Notes: generated by a model from the letters alone, not told the origin. Shown: positions 1-5,923, numbered from the stretch's first letter. The stretch is 9,510 nt of DNA from Defluviitaleaceae bacterium (GCA_009787945.1 WQSI01000068.1:1-9510); one strand, 5' to 3'. Translations and numbers: made by a program.

Positions 1-1123
1 CAATAAAATATTCAAAGTCCTGTGGGTTTGTGGGGAAGTTGTTTTCGTTTAAAAACGCCGCATCCACAATTTCTTGAATTTGAGGTTCCATTGTGGTATG
101 CACCCGCAAACCGCCGTGGAAAATACGCTGTTGAGCCTGCTCGAAAGGTATGCCCATGTCCTCAAAATCTTCATAAAGGCGGTCGATTACCGCATCTACA
201 AAGAAATGCCAAATGTGAGCATCCGGGGCAATGTCTGCCCTGTGGGCTTGTATGCGGTCAAAAACAGGGTCGTTGTAGGCGTAGCGATGCTCTGCCGCTG
301 TTATCATACCAAGGCGCAACATAGCGTCTAAAGTATGGACTTGACGTTGCCTATTATTGTCAGGAAAGCGAATAGGGGAGTTGCCCCAAGGGAAGCGGGT
401 TATGGAGATTATTACGGCAGATTCGCTTAAAGTCAATTCGCTAACGTCTTTATTAAAGTAGAAACGGGCGGCGGCTTGCACACCCATGTTGCCGTGTCCA
501 AGGTAAATAATATTCAAATATTCGTGTAATATTTGGTTTTTGGCGGCTTCTACACTGCCGAGCTCTTCTACAAGCAGGGCTTCAAACTGGATTGCCATAT
601 GTTGCTCTTGCAACTTGGTTTCGATGGTGTTCCGCTGTACATTACTTAAATTTTTGATTAACTGTTGTGTTATGGTGGACGCACCCTGTCTGTTATCATG
701 CATCAAGGTCATATAGACCGCCCGCACCATAGACTGGGCATCAACCCCATTGTGTTCAAAAAAACGCTCGTCCTCAATTGCCACGGCGGCATCTTTTAAA
801 TGCTGGGGAATGTCATCCCACTCGGCAAAAATGCGGTTTACGCCAGCATCAAGAACGGCAATTTCGTTGCCATGGGCATCAAAAACAATGGTGTCAAGGC
901 TTTCCATGCCCATAATACCTCTTGACAAATCCCGCACATCTGGGGCGGAGTTGATGATGGACATGTAAAAACCAATGCCTGCCCCTCCTACAGCAAACAC
1001 AGAAATAAGCAAAGAAGCCACAAGAACCCGCAAAATGGTGTATCCCACCTTATTGCGAACTTTTTTTGCTCCTGCCTTGTATTGTTTCATACGCCTTTTG
1101 TTGTTTTCTTGGGAATAATTCAC
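1..1123 (-). CDS. Class A penicillin-binding protein, transglycosylase part (partial, C-terminus beyond left edge)
   Basis: Bifunctional peptidoglycan synthase: the GT51 domain polymerises lipid II glycan strands outside the membrane, and a transpeptidase domain is expected beyond the window. The 374 visible codons, from a GTG, give a short basic cytoplasmic tail, one membrane anchor (about residues 28-53) and then the GT51 domain. Motif 1 is EDERFFEHNG (117-126, first catalytic Glu 117). Motif 2 is GASTITQQLIKN (147-158). Motif 3 reads TKLQE (169-173), so Lys170 and catalytic-position Glu173 are kept but the usual Arg of RKxxE is Thr. Then come ILHEYLNIIYLG (198-209) and LTLSESA (230-236). 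GGLRVHTTMEP (337-347) is the usual link into the second domain. The GTG at 1123 is chosen because AGAGAGGTG lies 6 bases upstream. An in-frame ATG at 1090 has no comparable SD. Family assignment is firm. Which PBP it is, or whether it is sporulation-specific, cannot be told. Confidence 0.95.
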   Translation of the reverse strand, partial: MNYSQENNKRRMKQYKAGAKKVRNKVGYTILRVLVASLLISVFAVGGAGIGFYMSIINSAPDVRDLSRGIMGMESLDTIVFDAHGNEIAVLDAGVNRIFAEWDDIPQHLKDAAVAIEDERFFEHNGVDAQSMVRAVYMTLMHDNRQGASTITQQLIKNLSNVQRNTIETKLQEQHMAIQFEALLVEELGSVEAAKNQILHEYLNIIYLGHGNMGVQAAARFYFNKDVSELTLSESAVIISITRFPWGNSPIRFPDNNRQRQVHTLDAMLRLGMITAAEHRYAYNDPVFDRIQAHRADIAPDAHIWHFFVDAVIDRLYEDFEDMGIPFEQAQQRIFHGGLRVHTTMEPQIQEIVDAAFLNENNFPTNPQDFEYFI

Positions 1124-1129
1124 AAATAT

Positions 1130-1138
1130 CACCTCTCT
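1130..1138 (-). promoter_or_regulatory. Ribosome binding site deciding the PBP start
   Basis: Read on the minus strand this is AGAGAGGTG, a strong SD, six bases before the GTG at 1123. It supports GTG over the downstream in-frame ATG at 1090. Confidence 0.75.
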
Positions 1139-1154
1139 AACTGTAATAGACTGT

Positions 1155-1163
1155 ATTATACCA
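1155..1163 (-). promoter_or_regulatory. Extended -10 promoter of the PBP gene
   Basis: The minus strand reads TGGTATAAT, a perfect extended -10 (TGnTATAAT). No good -35 is visible at 16-18 bases, which is typical of extended -10 promoters. The inferred transcription start is close to 1148, giving a leader of about 25 bases before the GTG. Confidence 0.7.
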
Positions 1164-1230
1164 GACATTGTTCCCAAAATCCACTAATTTTACAAAATTG
1201 TAACATGTACAACGAATATTTAATATTTGG

Positions 1231-1353
1231 AGGGTGTGTTGATTAATTCAAAATTTTTGCGTAGGTACTCTGATTTTGCAACGCAAAATCAAGGGAAACC
1301 GTGTGGTTGCGGAGCAACCACAGCAAAAATTTTTTCATTATCCAACACACCCT
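1231..1353. repeat. 123-bp folded palindromic element in the yunB leader (MITE-like or structured RNA)
   Basis: The outer arms 1231-1260 and 1323-1353 are inverted repeats. There are 11 perfect terminal pairs (AGGGTGTGTTG / CAACACACCCT), a poorly paired stretch, then 11 more pairs ending ATTTTTGC / GCAAAAAT. Between the arms are two perfect 9-bp stems with 3-base loops: TGATTTTGC-AAC-GCAAAATCA (1271-1291) and TGTGGTTGC-GGA-GCAACCACA (1302-1322). The linkers are 10 bases (1261-1270), 10 bases (1292-1301) and none before the closing arm. The result is a three-way junction. TTGGAGG occurs just outside or overlapping both ends (1227-1233 and 1353-1359), and the right copy is the yunB SD. I do not recognise a known riboswitch. 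It could be a miniature inverted-repeat element inserted at the SD, or a cis-regulatory RNA. Confidence 0.8.
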
Positions 1354-1354
1354 T

Positions 1355-1359
1355 GGAGG
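1355..1359 (+). promoter_or_regulatory. Shine-Dalgarno deciding the yunB start
   Basis: GGAGG lies four bases before the ATG at 1364 and abuts the base of the folded element. An upstream in-frame ATG at 1301 lies inside one of the hairpins and has no SD, so 1364 is preferred. Confidence 0.75.
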
Positions 1360-1363
1360 ATTT

Positions 1364-2110
1364 ATGTTTCGACCATATTTTGCCATGGGTCGCCGCCCGC
1401 CCCGCCGTCGCCCTGCCCCAACCCGCACCTTGGCGGGGGCGAGTGTTGCCCATCCCGCTCCAACAAAGCGAAAAAAACCTGCCAAAGCCAAGCGGGTCTT
1501 GTTTGTGCTGCTTATTCTGATAATCGGCTTAGGCTATCTTTTTACCATGATAGCTAACCGCTCAATAATGCCTGCGGTTATCACCATTGCTAATCAGCGT
1601 TCTGTAGCTCTTTTTAATCAAGTGATAAACGACAGCCTATTATCCACAATATCCCAATTTGAGCTAGTTAGCGAAGATTTTTTTACAATGCGCACCGAAG
1701 CCGACGGTCAACTTACCCATCTGGCGGTGGACACTATTTTGATTACACAAGTAACGGCCCAGCTTGCCGTGGACATTTCTGAAGGATTATCTGATGATGA
1801 GTCCGCCTCTGTTCGTATGCCCATCGGCATGTTAACGGGCATACCCCTCCTTGCGGGCATTGGTCCTTCTATTCCTATTAGCGTTATTCCTATGGGAGAG
1901 GCGCGGGTAGAGTATCACACAAGCTTTGCGTCAGCTGGCATCAACCAAATAAATTTTCAGGTTTGGCTGTATGTTGAAACAGATATGCGCATTGTTATCC
2001 CCTTGCAAGAGGAGATTGTGCCAGTAAGCCGCCGCGTGCCTTTGGTTAACACGGTTTTTGCGGGGGAAGTGCCAGAGGGCATGTTTTTAACTAACTTTGG
2101 TTTAAATTAG
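1364..2110 (+). CDS. yunB: Sporulation protein YunB
   Basis: A 248-residue protein of the Spore_YunB family. In Bacillus subtilis YunB is a mother-cell protein needed for normal sporulation; its biochemical role is not known to me. The protein has an Arg/Pro-rich cytoplasmic N-terminus (residues 1-44), one membrane anchor (about 45-63) and an extracytoplasmic domain. The hallmark stretch at about 152-178 contains MPIG, LTG, PLLAGIGPSIP and MGEARV, followed by the typical INQ...QVWLYV and IVIPLQEEIVPVSRRVPLV strands. The length matches the family (about 250). The ATG at 1364 is chosen from its SD. The gene is divergent from the PBP gene, and its leader is occupied by the folded element at 1231-1353. 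No terminator is visible between its stop and the next promoter 8 bases on. A sigma-E promoter is expected from the family but I could not place one with confidence. Confidence 0.92.
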   Translation: MFRPYFAMGRRPPRRRPAPTRTLAGASVAHPAPTKRKKPAKAKRVLFVLLILIIGLGYLFTMIANRSIMPAVITIANQRSVALFNQVINDSLLSTISQFELVSEDFFTMRTEADGQLTHLAVDTILITQVTAQLAVDISEGLSDDESASVRMPIGMLTGIPLLAGIGPSIPISVIPMGEARVEYHTSFASAGINQINFQVWLYVETDMRIVIPLQEEIVPVSRRVPLVNTVFAGEVPEGMFLTNFGLN

Positions 2111-2118
2111 AAAAACCC

Positions 2119-2147
2119 TTGACGTATTTTGGGGAGGGGGTTATAAT
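2119..2147 (+). promoter_or_regulatory. Sigma-A-type promoter of the O-antigen ligase/DUF4330/tadA operon
   Basis: TTGACG (2119-2124), a 17-base spacer and TATAAT (2142-2147) nearly match the consensus. The spacer contains the G-rich run GGGGAGGGGG. The start of transcription is inferred near 2154, only a few bases before the inverted-repeat element at 2157, so the operon should have a leader of about 200 bases made almost entirely of that element. Confidence 0.8.
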
Positions 2148-2156
2148 TGAGTAACC

Positions 2157-2323
2157 TAGAGCGCGTTAACATAAAGCTGCCCCACGGCTTTATGCACCGC
2201 TTTCACGCCAATCCGTCGTCGGAAAATTCTTATGTGCCTTGGGCACACCGCGAATTTACCTCCTAGGATTGACGCAAAATCGGCACACAAATCCGCGTGA
2301 CCCATTTATGTTAACGCGCTCTA
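2157..2323. repeat. 167-bp inverted-repeat element with 19-bp perfect ends (MITE-like) in the operon leader
   Basis: TAGAGCGCGTTAACATAAA at 2157-2175 is the exact reverse complement of 2305-2323. Both ends finish in TA, as expected of a TA target duplication of Tc1/mariner-IS630-type elements. The interior is also self-complementary: TCACGC 2203-2208 / GCGTGA 2295-2300, CAATCC 2209-2214 / GGATTG 2266-2271, GG-A-AAATTC 2221-2229 / GAATTT-A-CC 2252-2260, and a triloop hairpin TGTGCC-TTG-GGCACA at 2233-2247. A competing hairpin CATAAAGC / GCTTTATG (2170-2177 with 2187-2194) uses part of the left arm. No open reading frame of note and no T-run after the right arm, so it is not a simple terminator. 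It could be a non-autonomous transposable element or a structured leader RNA. Confidence 0.85.
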
Positions 2324-2354
2324 ATCTAATGATAAAAACGAAAGTTGGTGATTT

Positions 2355-4205
2355 ATGATACAGCAAAGCTTGATAATCAGCTTTTTAACGGCTTTGTGGG
2401 CGAAATTTCTGCATTTTTTTGAACATAGCGGAACAGGGCGGCTTCTTGGCGGGCTTTACCGCGGTTTGGTGAAGATTTGGCGAAGTAGTGGGCTTTTTCA
2501 TTTATTACATGGGGAAAGCCGCCTGGAGCGTGGCTTTGAAGGCTCTGCCGCAGACCGTTTTTTGGCGCGCTTTAGCGGTTTTAAGCCCAAGGCAGAAAAC
2601 AGCGGAATAATTGGCGCAGTTGCAGGCTTTTGCAACAGCTTGCCACATATGTCTTTACGGGTTTTTGGTGTGTTCTTTATACTGGCGGGAGGCATCCCCT
2701 CTGGGGCTAATTTTATTATAAATGGCTATTTAATCCCCGCTTTTGTTGCGGTTGCAGGGCTTGGTGTGCCTTTGATTCTTCTTAACCGCTCCTTGGCGCA
2801 GTTACACAGCGGCTCATGGGTGCTACAAAAGATTTTCAGCTTTTTTTATGTAACCCCCGAAATGCTTGAACCTAAAGAAGTTTCTAGCAAGAAATATCTG
2901 CTTTTGTTTGGTGTTTTTGGTGTTGTCCTTGGCTTGGTAGGGGCTTTTACGGGGCTTTTGCCTTTCGTCATGGCGGCAGGTGGCATAATCGGCGGTTTGT
3001 TGATTTTGCATCGTGTGGAAGCGGGCATCTTTGCCGCGGCATTTTTCGCCCCAATTCTGCCAACTATGTTGATTTTGGGTCTTGTCGCTTTGACCATTGT
3101 TAGCTTTGCAGGCAAATGGCTAATCAGCGGCAAAGCTACCCTAAAATTCACCTATACAGATATTTTTGTGTTGCTTTTCGCAGGTCTTGTAGCCTTTTCT
3201 GTTGCAATTTCCTTTAACCCTGCAAACTCCGCCCCATCAGCAGGGATTTACATTTTGTTTATAACCTTCTATTTCGTGGTAAAAAACACCATGAACACAA
3301 AGGGCAAGCTGTTGGCTTTGGCGGGGGTTCTTGCCACGTCTGGCTTGGTTGTGGCAGGATTTGGCATTTGGCAGAGGGTTACAGGTAATTTTGTGATGAC
3401 CGCCGCTTGGATTGACGGCGATATGTTTGGCGAAGCCACCGCGCGGATTTATTCTTTCCTTGAAAATCCCAATGTCCTTGGCGGATATTTAATTTTTGTG
3501 TCAATTTTGGCATTTGCCATGATTTATTATTATCGCCACTGGCTTCACAAGCTATTTGCTCTTGGGATTTTTGGGGCAACAAGCCTTTGTATGGTTTTCA
3601 CCCATTCCCGCGGGGCGTGGCTTGGGCTTTTGGTTGCCTTTGCCGTATTCGCCTTAATGCGTGACCGTAGGTTGGTGGTTTTGGGCATTTTGGGGCTTAT
3701 TGCCGCCCCCTTTCTTGTGCCGCCAGATGTTTTGCAACGCTTCCTGTCAATTGGCGATTTGGCAGACACTTCCACGTCTTACCGCGTGTCAATATGGCTT
3801 GGGGCGGTGGACATGCTTAGGGTCTTTTGGCCAATCGGCATAGGGCAGGGGGTTGAAAACTTCAACTTCATCTACAATTTATACGCCTTTAATGCGGTAT
3901 TTACCCAACATTCCCACAACCTGTACCTGCAAATTATGATTTATTTCGGAATTGGGGGCTTTGGGCTGTTCTTGCTAATGATAGGCGGCTTTTTCAAGGG
4001 TATGTTCCGCAGTTCGAACCGCGGAAGCCCCGAAATTAAGGCATTGGCAGCAGCGTTGGCGGCTGGCATGGCTGGCTTTCTAATAAAAGGCTTCACCGAC
4101 AATGTGTGGTACAACTTTAGGGTATTAGCGGTTTTCTGGGTGTTTATGGCACTTGCCGCAGGTATTGCAAACTTGAAAGGGGAATTTACTAATGAAAAAG
4201 TTTAA
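2355..4205 (+). CDS. O-antigen ligase / Wzy-type polymerase family membrane protein
   Basis: A 616-residue polytopic inner-membrane protein. Members of the Wzy_C/WaaL superfamily join or polymerise lipid-linked sugar repeat units on the outer face of the membrane. In a Gram-positive the product would be a capsule, teichuronic-acid-like or other exopolysaccharide. Residues 1-97 are mostly amphipathic and cytoplasmic. Many hydrophobic segments follow from 98 to 605. Family motifs are FLENPNVLGGYL (368-379), HSRGAWLGLL (417-426), the outer loop with SYRVSIWLGA and P-IGIGQGVENF (475-503), and QHSHNLYLQIMIYFGIGG (518-535). In this family such Arg and His positions of the loop are the catalytic candidates. 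The ATG at 2355 follows a weak SD (GGTGA). The end overlaps the next gene by 14 bases, so the two are translationally coupled. The substrate cannot be inferred because no glycosyltransferase is in view. Confidence 0.85.
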   Translation: MIQQSLIISFLTALWAKFLHFFEHSGTGRLLGGLYRGLVKIWRSSGLFHLLHGESRLERGFEGSAADRFLARFSGFKPKAENSGIIGAVAGFCNSLPHMSLRVFGVFFILAGGIPSGANFIINGYLIPAFVAVAGLGVPLILLNRSLAQLHSGSWVLQKIFSFFYVTPEMLEPKEVSSKKYLLLFGVFGVVLGLVGAFTGLLPFVMAAGGIIGGLLILHRVEAGIFAAAFFAPILPTMLILGLVALTIVSFAGKWLISGKATLKFTYTDIFVLLFAGLVAFSVAISFNPANSAPSAGIYILFITFYFVVKNTMNTKGKLLALAGVLATSGLVVAGFGIWQRVTGNFVMTAAWIDGDMFGEATARIYSFLENPNVLGGYLIFVSILAFAMIYYYRHWLHKLFALGIFGATSLCMVFTHSRGAWLGLLVAFAVFALMRDRRLVVLGILGLIAAPFLVPPDVLQRFLSIGDLADTSTSYRVSIWLGAVDMLRVFWPIGIGQGVENFNFIYNLYAFNAVFTQHSHNLYLQIMIYFGIGGFGLFLLMIGGFFKGMFRSSNRGSPEIKALAAALAAGMAGFLIKGFTDNVWYNFRVLAVFWVFMALAAGIANLKGEFTNEKV

Positions 4206-4650
4206 TGTAATAGATATTCTGATAATATTAGGGGTTATAGGTGCTATTGGTGGGGGCATTTGGTTTTTTAGCACCACTGCCGCTACCGATGATGGATATG
4301 TAGAATTTGTGGTGGAGCTGCGCCAGGCAATGCCCTACTTTACAGAGCAATTGCTCCCTGGTATGGAGATTAGAGACAGCATCCGCAACCATGTGTTAGG
4401 GCGTGTGGTTGAATTTTGGCAGCAACCTGCCGTCACCATGACCTTTAACTACGAAACCAACACTTTCAGCAATGTGGTTGTTCCCGACCGTTATGACGTT
4501 TACATTCTGATACGCGGGCGGGGCAGCTGGAACGACAGTCACATTTTAACAGAAGGTCAGCCTGTACGGGTTGGTATGGACAAGTTTTTGAGGGCGCGGG
4601 GCGTCGCAGGCATTGGCGTGGTTGTTGATGTGACAACCATATCAAATTAG
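4192..4650 (+). CDS. DUF4330 family single-pass membrane protein (first copy)
   Basis: A 152-residue protein with a short N-terminus, one membrane anchor (about residues 7-26, IDILIILGVIGAIGG...) and an extracytoplasmic beta-rich domain. The entry into the anchor and the later motif GMEIRDSIRNHVLGRVVEF match the DUF4330 family, whose function is unknown. The start at ATG 4192 has GGGGAA seven bases upstream and lies inside the last codons of the O-antigen ligase-like gene. The next gene begins within a few bases of this stop. It aligns in outline with that next protein (see PGMEIRD...LGRVVEF against PGLRVYD...IGHVVGF), so the two are tandem paralogues. Position directly behind a Wzy-like protein suggests an accessory role in polymer assembly or export, which is inference only. 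Confidence 0.8.
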   Translation: MKKFNVIDILIILGVIGAIGGGIWFFSTTAATDDGYVEFVVELRQAMPYFTEQLLPGMEIRDSIRNHVLGRVVEFWQQPAVTMTFNYETNTFSNVVVPDRYDVYILIRGRGSWNDSHILTEGQPVRVGMDKFLRARGVAGIGVVVDVTTISN

Positions 4651-4657
4651 GGGGTGG
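4649..4657 (+). promoter_or_regulatory. Shine-Dalgarno favouring a TTG start for the second DUF4330 gene
   Basis: AGGGGGTGG closely resembles AGGAGGTGA and stands five bases before the TTG at 4663. It overlaps the stop codon of the preceding gene. The alternative GTG at 4654 lies inside this SD and would have no ribosome site of its own. Confidence 0.6.
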
Positions 4658-4662
4658 ACAAA

Positions 4663-5145
4663 TTGGATAAAAACGGAAAACTTTTCGGAAAAATTAGCAT
4701 TGTTGATTTGGTTGTGATTTTGATTATTTTGGTGGTTGCCATTGGCGGGGTTTATCGCTTTACAGCCCCTGGGGCGGCGGTGTCCCGCGGGGAAGCCACT
4801 GTGGATTTTACAATTCGCATCGAAGGCCCAAGAGCCTTTACCCTAGAAAATTACGCCCCTGGCTTGCGGGTTTATGACAACCGCGCAAACCAGTTTATTG
4901 GCCATGTTGTGGGCTTTCGTTACGAACCTCACACCGTTCCCCATTCCCTTAATGACGGCACGGTGATTTTTGCCGAATGGCCAGACCATGTGACGATTTA
5001 CCTAGACGTTCAAGCCCAAGGTCGCTACACCGACACAGCAATTTATGTTGAGGGAACATATGAAATTACTGCCAACTCTGTTATTATGATTCGCACAAGA
5101 TATGTGGAGGTGGAAGGCAGAATTGACAGCGTTTGGGCGCGATAA
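4663..5145 (+). CDS. DUF4330 family single-pass membrane protein (second copy)
   Basis: About 160 residues. From the TTG the protein begins MDKNGKLFGKISIVDLVVI, the form typical of DUF4330 proteins: a charged start, then GKLFGKI-IVDL running into one membrane anchor (residues 11-30) and an outer domain. The domain carries APGLRVYDNRANQFIGHVVGF and ends in strands with RYVEVEGRID. The SD at 4649-4657 decides for TTG 4663 over GTG 4654, which would add three residues. The protein is a paralogue of the gene immediately upstream, more divergent in the C-terminal half. The stop is one base before the preferred tadA ATG, so all four genes of the operon are tightly packed. The function is unknown; a heteromeric pair with its neighbour is possible. 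Confidence 0.8.
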   Translation: MDKNGKLFGKISIVDLVVILIILVVAIGGVYRFTAPGAAVSRGEATVDFTIRIEGPRAFTLENYAPGLRVYDNRANQFIGHVVGFRYEPHTVPHSLNDGTVIFAEWPDHVTIYLDVQAQGRYTDTAIYVEGTYEITANSVIMIRTRYVEVEGRIDSVWAR

Positions 5146-5146
5146 T

Positions 5147-5596
5147 ATGGATGAGGATTTTATGAAGCAGGCTTTGGAGCTTGCAGAAAAAGCCGCGGAA
5201 GCCCTAGAAGTGCCAGTGGGCTGTGTTATCGTCCACAACGGCGTGGTGATTGGCAAGGGGTACAATCTGCGGAACACCAAAGGAAATACCCTTTACCACG
5301 CAGAGATTTCCGCTATAAATCAGGCTTGTGAGCATTTAGGAGATTGGCGGCTGGAGGGTTGCACCATGTATGTGACCCTTGAGCCTTGCCCCATGTGTGC
5401 AGGCGCGATTTTGCAAGGACGCTTAACCCGCCTTGTTTTTGGGGCGAAAAACCCTAAGGCTGGGGCAGTTGGGTCTGTTATCAACTTGCTAGAAGCCGAA
5501 GGTTTCAATCACAAAGTAAACGTAACCCAAGGCGTGTTAGAAAACCAATGCGCCAATATGATGAAGAATTTTTTCGCTAAATTTCGCAAAAAATAA
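5147..5596 (+). CDS. tadA: tRNA-specific adenosine deaminase TadA
   Basis: Zinc deaminase that converts adenosine 34 to inosine in the anticodon of tRNA-Arg(ACG), in the cytoplasm. The protein has 149 residues, the usual length being about 150-165. Zinc and proton-shuttle residues are all present: HAE (His51, Glu53) and PCPMC (Cys81, Cys84). TLEPCPMCAGAI, FGAKNPKAGAVGS, FNHKV and GVLENQC follow the bacterial TadA pattern closely. The ATG at 5147 gives the customary MDEDFMKQAL start. A second ATG at 5162 has a better SD (GAGG at 5153-5156) and would shorten the protein by five residues, so the exact start is open. It is the last gene of the operon, one base after the DUF4330 stop, and is followed by a strong terminator. 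Its functional link to the envelope genes is probably only shared transcription. Confidence 0.95.
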   Translation: MDEDFMKQALELAEKAAEALEVPVGCVIVHNGVVIGKGYNLRNTKGNTLYHAEISAINQACEHLGDWRLEGCTMYVTLEPCPMCAGAILQGRLTRLVFGAKNPKAGAVGSVINLLEAEGFNHKVNVTQGVLENQCANMMKNFFAKFRKK

Positions 5597-5597
5597 C

Positions 5598-5624
5598 AAA
5601 ACGCCCCATTTGCAGGGGCGTTTT
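5598..5624. terminator. Bidirectional intrinsic terminator after tadA
   Basis: AAAACGCCCC (5598-5607), a 7-base loop and GGGGCGTTTT (5615-5624) form a 10-bp stem with A-tract and T-tract on either side. Going right it ends the tadA operon. Going left, the minus strand has GTTTTGTTATTTTTT after the stem, so it can also end transcription coming from hutH and the transposase gene. Confidence 0.9.
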
Positions 5625-5631
5625 AGACTGT

Positions 5632-5644
5632 GGACAAAGTGTCC
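5632..5644. repeat. Small triloop hairpin GGACA-AAG-TGTCC
   Basis: A perfect 5-bp stem with a 3-base loop, eight bases after the tadA terminator and ten before the next hairpin. On its own it is weak. It is listed because it sits in a cluster of palindromes beside a RAYT gene. Confidence 0.4.
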
Positions 5645-5653
5645 TACAACGTC

Positions 5654-5674
5654 ATTGCGGACCCCGCCCGCAAT
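5654..5674. repeat. REP-like palindrome ATTGCGG-N7-CCGCAAT
   Basis: A perfect 7-bp inverted repeat with the GC-rich loop ACCCCGC, in noncoding DNA between the tadA terminator and the transposase tail. Its shape resembles dispersed repeats of the ATTGCGGG...CCCGCAAT kind seen in many bacterial genomes. Whether it is repeated in this genome cannot be seen from one window. Confidence 0.55.
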
Positions 5675-5893
5675 CCCATGAATAGCCACAAGCCCTATTT
5701 TTGGATTTGCCTGAAAGATAATCAAAAATATTCATCTGATTGCCATTTTGCAGGGTTATCCTCTATGATATTGCCAAATTTCTTGATACCTCTTTTCACT
5801 AAGAATAACATGCTCATAAAACGACTTCTGCCACACAGAATAACCCGCCTGTTTGCTAACAGCACCTTTTAATTGGTCGATTATGCGGGAAAT

Positions 5894-5923
5894 GGTAGGG
5901 GCGGGCATTGTCCGCCCCAGTTC
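5894..5923 (+). repeat. REP-like palindromic 30-mer inside the transposase gene (copy 1)
   Basis: It begins GGTAGGGGCGGG and ends CCGCCCCAGTTC. GGGGCGG (5898-5904) can pair with CCGCCCC (5912-5918). It is 29/30 identical to the reverse complement of 6087-6116. On the transposase strand it encodes ELGRTMPAPT (about residues 104-113). Confidence 0.85.

Noticed and set aside
1141..1226. Sigma-E promoter for yunB
   Set aside because: Expected from the family, but no convincing pair of -35 and CATACAAT-like -10 could be placed at proper spacing.
1268..1301. Hammerhead ribozyme core (CTGA ... GAAAC) in the yunB leader element
   Set aside because: CTGA and GAAAC are present on either side of a hairpin, but the required GA after CTGAN is missing and the stem is joined differently.
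1243..1491. 82-residue minus-strand frame opposite the yunB start
   Set aside because: It is antisense to the yunB coding sequence and the folded element, with no SD or family resemblance.
1227..1520. 97-residue plus-strand frame starting TTG 1227 across the folded element
   Set aside because: It lies through the palindromic element and the yunB start in another frame, has no recognisable domain, and its low-complexity Pro/Ala tail mirrors the yunB N-terminus out of frame.
2305..2335. Right arm of the 2157-2323 element as an intrinsic terminator for yunB
   Set aside because: The stem is long, but no T-run follows it and the operon promoter lies upstream of it.
4004..4025. Palindrome CCGC-A-GTTCGAAC-C-GCGG, resembling a tRNA T-arm sequence
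   Set aside because: It is inside the O-antigen ligase-like coding region and no acceptor, D or anticodon arms can be built around it.
5630..5872. 80-residue plus-strand frame over the transposase tail
   Set aside because: It is antisense to the RAYT gene, has no SD, and its sequence is explained by the transposase and hairpins.
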